A stretch of 64,000 nt of DNA, taken from contig JANINS010000004.1 in assembly GCA_024508725.1 (NCBI GenBank), positions 886,163 to 950,162 of the forward strand. The letters run 5' to 3'. The notes under the pieces were generated by a model. That model saw only the letters and a list, made by a program, of their open reading frames with translations, searched no databases and was not told the origin of the DNA. Of this stretch, positions 60,861-64,000 are shown one piece after another. Position numbers and translations under genes: made by a program. Source of the DNA: Chitinophagaceae bacterium (GTDB taxonomy: Bacteria > Bacteroidota > Bacteroidia > Chitinophagales > Chitinophagaceae). Each line of letters opens with the position of its first letter. Positions within the stretch are counted from its first letter, which is position 1.

Positions 60861-61550
60861 ATGGATCAACACGAAGCACACGAATTAAAAGAGGGCGATA
60901 TTTTTTATACTGAATACGACGGTAAATATCATGTTTATAAACTCCTGCGAAAAGAAGAAGCAGAAGAAACATTTCACGTACTGGGTTATACTCCTGTTGA
61001 TGAAGAACCTACTTTAGAAAGTTTGCACACACTCGAAATAAGTTATTTTCATGCTCCCATTCACCATGAAAGTTTCAATGATACTTATTTCCTCATCAAC
61101 ACTCCAGTAACCGATGATGAACTGATCGGCTATTACGAGTTCCAGAAGAAAATGGATGAAGACTTTGAAGCAATTGCCGCCAAAGCAACAGAGTATTATC
61201 AAACTGCATATCAACTCACCGATGACGGCAAACATGAAGAAGCCATTGAAGCTTACTCCAAAGCAATAGAATTACTGCCCACTTTTTACGAAGCCATAGA
61301 CAACAGGGCATTTTGCAAAATGGATCTCGAAAGATGGAGTGAAGCCATTGATGATTTCAAGTTATCACTACAGGTACATCCTGATAGTTTGCTTGCAGAA
61401 TTCTCTATAGGAGAATGCTATTATCGCCTTAATGATTTTGTTAGAGCGAAGGAGCAATTTGAAAAATGTGTGAAGCTTGATCCCTCTCACCAGGTGTCTA
61501 AAGAATTCCTAATCAAAACAATTGACATTATCAATTCTTCAATTCGATAA
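60861..61550 (+). CDS. Tetratricopeptide-repeat protein
   Basis: 229 residues from MDQHEAHELKEGDIF; an ATG 15 bp earlier lies in the repeat. The N-terminal half is an unrecognised domain (GKYHVYKLLRKEEAEE ... FHVLGYTPVDEEP). The C-terminal half has three TPR units (YQTAYQLTDDGKHEEAIEAY, NRAFCKMDLERWSEAIDDF, GECYYRLNDFVRAKEQFEK). It lacks a signal peptide, so it is probably cytosolic. Partner unknown. Confidence 0.83.
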   Translation: MDQHEAHELKEGDIFYTEYDGKYHVYKLLRKEEAEETFHVLGYTPVDEEPTLESLHTLEISYFHAPIHHESFNDTYFLINTPVTDDELIGYYEFQKKMDEDFEAIAAKATEYYQTAYQLTDDGKHEEAIEAYSKAIELLPTFYEAIDNRAFCKMDLERWSEAIDDFKLSLQVHPDSLLAEFSIGECYYRLNDFVRAKEQFEKCVKLDPSHQVSKEFLIKTIDIINSSIR

Positions 61551-61594
61551 AGATTTTTCAATTAGTATATTTACTTAAACCAAAACTACTCTAC

Positions 61595-61978
61595 ATGGAA
61601 GCTACACAAACCTTAGCCCCTACTGTTGAAGAAATTCAACCGCAACCATTCGATGAACAACAGGCTTATAATTTCGCAGCAGACCAGATCATTAATCTGC
61701 GCAGGCCTTCAGAGGAAGTTGCTGACATGCTTGTCCAAAAAGGATTGGACCGAACAACTGCTTATTCGATTGTAGATAGCATGTATACACAACTAGACGA
61801 TGGCAAAAAAGAAAGAGCAAAGAAAGATATGATATACGGAGGCTTATGGTTTTTCGGTGGTATCATTGTAACCATTGCTACCTATTCAGCGGCTTCTGGT
61901 GGTGGCAGTTATGTGGTTGCATGGGGTGCAATCATCTTTGGCGGCTTTCAGTTTTTTAGAGGTATTGCAAACATGTAA
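61595..61978 (+). CDS. Membrane protein with N-terminal helical domain
   Basis: 127 residues: a soluble N-terminal region (about 1-75) with a helical segment repeated in style (RPSEEVADMLVQKGLDRTTAYSIVDSMYTQL), then two membrane segments (GGLWFFGGIIVTIATY and YVVAWGAIIFGGFQFFRG). I do not recognise a family with certainty. The ending F-F-R-G-I is common in small Bacteroidota membrane proteins. Confidence 0.7.
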   Translation: MEATQTLAPTVEEIQPQPFDEQQAYNFAADQIINLRRPSEEVADMLVQKGLDRTTAYSIVDSMYTQLDDGKKERAKKDMIYGGLWFFGGIIVTIATYSAASGGGSYVVAWGAIIFGGFQFFRGIANM

Positions 61979-62012
61979 CAACATTGTTGCAAAAAAATAT
62001 TTCAAATAATAT

Positions 62013-62044
62013 TTGGAAATAAGTGAAAAATAAATTCACCTTTG
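62013..62044 (+). promoter_or_regulatory. Candidate promoter of the Ro60 leader
   Basis: TTG at 62013-62015 and CACCTTTG at 62037-62044, 21 bp apart, fitting TTG/TAnnTTTG with TA read as CA. Transcription would start near 62050. Confidence 0.5.
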
Positions 62045-62049
62045 CAACG

Positions 62050-62214
62050 CAATAAAAAATTATAACAGCAACATGCGAATGAATAGAATACATATTGAAT
62101 CAGCAAAAAGGCTCAGCCAGTTTGGCAATACCTTTTGCAGGGCATGTAAAGCTGTGTTTTGATACAACAAAAACTAACAAGCTACAAAGCCCTGCAGAAA
62201 TTGCGGGGCTTTTT
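62050..62214 (+). ncRNA. Candidate structured RNA 1 upstream of the Ro60 gene
   Basis: Bounded by a promoter-like pair and a strong terminator, about 165 nt. Contains GCAAAAAGG (62103-62111) / CCTTTTGC (62131-62138) with one bulged A, a symmetric 4 x 4 internal loop, and an inner GCC/GGC hairpin. Bacterial Ro proteins bind Y RNAs encoded nearby; this could be one, but I find no proven Y-RNA or tRNA-like motif. An alternative is a leader peptide of 29 codons. Confidence 0.4.
62187..62214 (+). terminator. Strong terminator inside the Ro60 leader
   Basis: Stem AAGCCCTGC / GCGGGGCTT with one G-T pair, 7-nt loop, then T run (TTTTG). Ends candidate RNA 1. Confidence 0.85.
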
Positions 62215-62274
62215 GTTTATACAGAAAAAAATCAGGTGAGAGTATGTAAAACAGAATACTCAGCATCTATAAGA

Positions 62275-62476
62275 AACGAAAAATAAAAACAATGCAAACG
62301 ATGGTAAGGATACATAGTAACAAACCCGAATGGAACCTCTGTACAAAGCAGACCAATAATCGCTTTGACTTTGGTGGGGCAATGTTATATCCATATATAA
62401 GACCGTGCAATAAACGATTTAGTTGAATACTCAGCTAAGGAGGTATAAGCCCGGTCAGAATTCTGAACCGGGCTTT
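62275..62476 (+). ncRNA. Candidate structured RNA 2 upstream of the Ro60 gene
   Basis: Ends at the second terminator. It has a bulged stem GTACAAAGC / GCTTTGAC around 62342-62369, and a start segment resembling RNA 1 (ATGCAAACGATGG... versus ATGCGAATGAATAG..., both followed by ATACAT). No clear own promoter, so it may be read-through or processed from the leader. Contains an AAGGAGGT at 62437-62444. Confidence 0.3.
62447..62476 (+). terminator. Terminator just before the TROVE gene start
   Basis: Near-perfect stem AAGCCCGGTCAGAA / TTCTGAACCGGGCTT (one bulged base), then TTTTTT. It ends about 25 bp before the ATG, so full transcripts must escape it or start in a very small space. Confidence 0.9.
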
Positions 62477-62491
62477 TTTATTTTAAAAACA

Positions 62492-62502
62492 AAAGGAGGT
62501 GA
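62492..62502 (+). promoter_or_regulatory. Long Shine-Dalgarno site of the TROVE gene
   Basis: AAAGGAGGTGA, 11 bases that match the complement of the usual 16S rRNA tail, ends 3 bp before the ATG at 62506; GGAGG is 6 bp before it. This is unusual in Bacteroidota, where such sites are rare. Confidence 0.85.
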
Positions 62503-62505
62503 ATC

Positions 62506-64000
62506 ATGAGATTCAATTTTAAGCGTAAAGCAAAAGAAGTAACCAACTATGAGGGAGCAAAGGCATTCGTTCTAACTCCTGAACTGGAACTATATACCGC
62601 AGTTGTAACTGCTGCATTGACTGATAATTTTTACGAGAAAGCTGATGACAGATTGCATCGTATTCGTGAACTCATCAGTAAGAACAATGCACAGTTCGTT
62701 GCAAAGCTGGCAGTGTATGCAAGAGAGCAAATGAATCTTCGTTCTGTATCTCTTGTGCTGGCTGTTGAACTGGCAAAGCAACACAATGGTGACAACCTTG
62801 TAAGTGCTTTGACTGCAAGAGTAGTACAACGTGCAGATGAGATCACGGAAGTGTTGGCTTTCTATGCACAAAATAACGATCGTAAGCAGGTGAAGCAGTT
62901 GAACAAGTTGAGCAAGCAATTGCAAAAAGGTTTGGCTGAGGCTTTCAACCGTTTTGATGAATACCAGTTTGCTAAATACAACCGTGATGCACAGGTAAAG
63001 TTGAAAGATGCTTTGTTCCTGGTGCACCCAAAAGCAAAGGATGAAGCTCAACAAGCTTTGTTCAATAAGATCGTAAAGGATGAATTGCAGGTTCCATACA
63101 CCTGGGAAGTTGAATTGAGTGTGATGGGTCAGCAAAAGTATGATACAGTTGAACTGAAGAAAGAAGCTGTGAAGGCAAAGTGGGAAGAGCTCATCTTCAG
63201 CAACAAACTTGGTTATATGGCCATGCTGCGTAACCTGCGTAACATATTGGAAGCAGATGTTAGCAACGAAGCACTTGATAAGGTATGTGCATATATCGCT
63301 AATGCAAATGCAGTAGCAAAGAGCAGGCAATTGCCTTTCCGTTTTCTGAGTGCGTACCGTGAGCTAAAGAATGTAGATAATGGTCGTGTAAGTAAAGTGT
63401 TGGATGCATTGGAAGATGCAGTACTGCATACCGCAGCCAATATTACAGGTTACGATGCAAACACTAAAGTGGTTATCGCTGCCGACGTAAGTGGTAGCAT
63501 GCAAACTGCAGTGAGTGCAAGAAGTAAAGTGCAGCGTTTTGATATTGGTTTGATGCTGGCAATGTTGCTGCAAAGCAAGTGTGAGCATGTGATCACTGGT
63601 ATGTTCGGTGATACATGGAAGATCATTAACGTGTCAAAGAAGAATATTCTTAGCAATGTGATGGAGTTCCATCGTCGTGAAGGTGAAGTTGGTTATAGTA
63701 CCAACGGTTACCTGGTTATCAAAGACCTTATTCAAAAGAATAAAGTGGTTGATAAGATCATGATGTTCACTGATTGCCAGTTGTGGAACAGTAACGATGC
63801 AAATACTCAGTACGCTGACATTTGGAATCGTTACAAGAAGATCGCACCAAATGCAAAGATGTATTTGTTCGATCTGGCTGGTTACGGTAATACTCCGCTG
63901 AATGTGATAAGAGATGATGTGTACCTGGTAGCTGGCTGGAGCGATAAGATCTTCGATGTGTTGGCAGCGATAGAGAATGGAAGTGATGCTTTGAAGATGA
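62506..64000 (+). CDS. TROVE-domain (Ro60-like) protein with vWA domain, 5' part
   Basis: The frame is open to the window's end (498 codons visible). The N-terminal two-thirds is the TROVE HEAT-like ring: NFKRKAKEVTNYEGAKAF, ELELYTAVVTAALTDNFYEKAD, FVAKLAVYAREQMNLRSVSLVL, and KLGYMAMLRNLRNILEA. The vWA part has the metal-binding MIDAS motif DVSGSM at 327-332 (Asp327, Ser329, Ser331) and MMFTDCQLW. Bacterial Ro binds Y RNAs and misfolded RNAs and works with exonucleases. The downstream neighbour (possibly rtcB, as in many bacteria) is outside the window. Confidence 0.95.
   Translation, partial: MRFNFKRKAKEVTNYEGAKAFVLTPELELYTAVVTAALTDNFYEKADDRLHRIRELISKNNAQFVAKLAVYAREQMNLRSVSLVLAVELAKQHNGDNLVSALTARVVQRADEITEVLAFYAQNNDRKQVKQLNKLSKQLQKGLAEAFNRFDEYQFAKYNRDAQVKLKDALFLVHPKAKDEAQQALFNKIVKDELQVPYTWEVELSVMGQQKYDTVELKKEAVKAKWEELIFSNKLGYMAMLRNLRNILEADVSNEALDKVCAYIANANAVAKSRQLPFRFLSAYRELKNVDNGRVSKVLDALEDAVLHTAANITGYDANTKVVIAADVSGSMQTAVSARSKVQRFDIGLMLAMLLQSKCEHVITGMFGDTWKIINVSKKNILSNVMEFHRREGEVGYSTNGYLVIKDLIQKNKVVDKIMMFTDCQLWNSNDANTQYADIWNRYKKIAPNAKMYLFDLAGYGNTPLNVIRDDVYLVAGWSDKIFDVLAAIENGSDALKM

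Larger units (their letters stand above)
61979..62505. other. 527-bp leader of the TROVE/Ro60 gene, rich in RNA structure
   Basis: No conventional gene is seen. It contains one promoter-like pair (62013-62044), a structured segment with a bulged hairpin (62103-62138), two strong terminators (62187-62214 and 62447-62476), and two small reading frames of 29 and 44 codons with no good ribosome site (62073-62162, 62292-62426). The second terminator lies about 25 bp before the TROVE start codon. Confidence 0.8.

Noticed and set aside
62095-62286. 63-codon open frame in the Ro60 leader
   Set aside because: It runs straight through a strong intrinsic terminator, so it cannot be a normal coding unit.
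62437-62444. AAGGAGGT as the ribosome site of a gene
   Set aside because: No start codon follows at a normal distance before the terminator stem; kept only as part of the leader finding.
62590-63330. Long open frame on the minus strand opposite the TROVE gene
   Set aside because: It lies fully inside a well-conserved TROVE coding region in the opposite direction and has no protein-like pattern; a shadow frame.

Overview
The window looks like a chromosome segment from a member of the Bacteroidota, most likely Chitinophagaceae or a close relative. Evidence: two secreted beta-propeller proteins and a third exported protein end in type IX secretion (Por) sorting domains; promoters fit the Bacteroidota pattern TTG / TAnnTTTG; Shine-Dalgarno sites are mostly absent; the regulatory-domain (CarboxypepD_reg-like) and TonB-like proteins are typical of the phylum; and the base composition is moderately AT-rich. 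No prophage or large integrated island is seen. The 64 kb is mainly housekeeping and catabolic genes, with small mobile or selfish modules and an unusually rich set of short repeats between them.

Layout. 1-3.7 kb: end of a glutamine cyclotransferase, a multi-PAS sensor with a histidine-kinase H-box but no ATPase domain, and a receiver-only response regulator. 3.7-12.5 kb: rlmH, a rhomboid protease, tilS, glnS, hutH, two small Cys-rich exported proteins, tRNA-Arg(TCT), ung, an acyltransferase and a GNAT acetyltransferase. 12.5-18.3 kb: sorting-domain and regulatory-domain surface proteins, a TonB-like protein and folC. 18.3-22.3 kb: a minus-strand run fbp > CAP-domain lipoprotein > hypothetical > ABC ATPase > DinB/YfiT > NUDIX. 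22.5-31.6 kb: aspartate kinase, an L,D-transpeptidase, hpd, a propeller paralogue, murQ with a BadF-type sugar kinase, and an S41 protease. 31.7-41.3 kb: cystathionine beta-synthase type enzyme, a metal-receptor protein, KTSC protein, a second receiver protein, a YihY protein, a GH20 hexosaminidase, prfB with an intact programmed frameshift, and a DUF4214-like exported protein. 41.3-49 kb: a RelE-type toxin-antitoxin pair between direct repeats, a TPR protein, then parC and parE separated by a REP-associated transposase, a DUF1835 protein and a four-helix-bundle (23S IVP-like) gene. 49-61 kb: YkgJ-type protein, an Asp-box protein, a GT-C-like membrane protein, smc, two small paralogous proteins, a J-domain protein, pruA and a TPR protein. 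62-64 kb: a TROVE/Ro60-vWA protein that runs off the window.

Genes that work together: GH20, murQ, the sugar kinase and the L,D-transpeptidase fit cell-wall or amino-sugar turnover; hutH, hpd and pruA fit His, Tyr and Pro catabolism; parC, parE and smc fit chromosome topology and segregation.

Most interesting signals: (1) the Ro60/TROVE gene has a 527-bp leader with two terminator-ended, structured candidate RNAs, the second terminator only about 25 nt before the start codon, and a very long Shine-Dalgarno match; this could be a Y-RNA-like or attenuation system. (2) A roughly 55-bp intergenic repeat with a TGCGACGCA core occurs 12 times, plus two divergent relatives. (3) Short-period (7, 8, 9 and 21 bp) degenerate tandem arrays, several as paired inverted arms, lie in intergenic DNA and inside tilS, the aspartate kinase gene and a metal-receptor gene.
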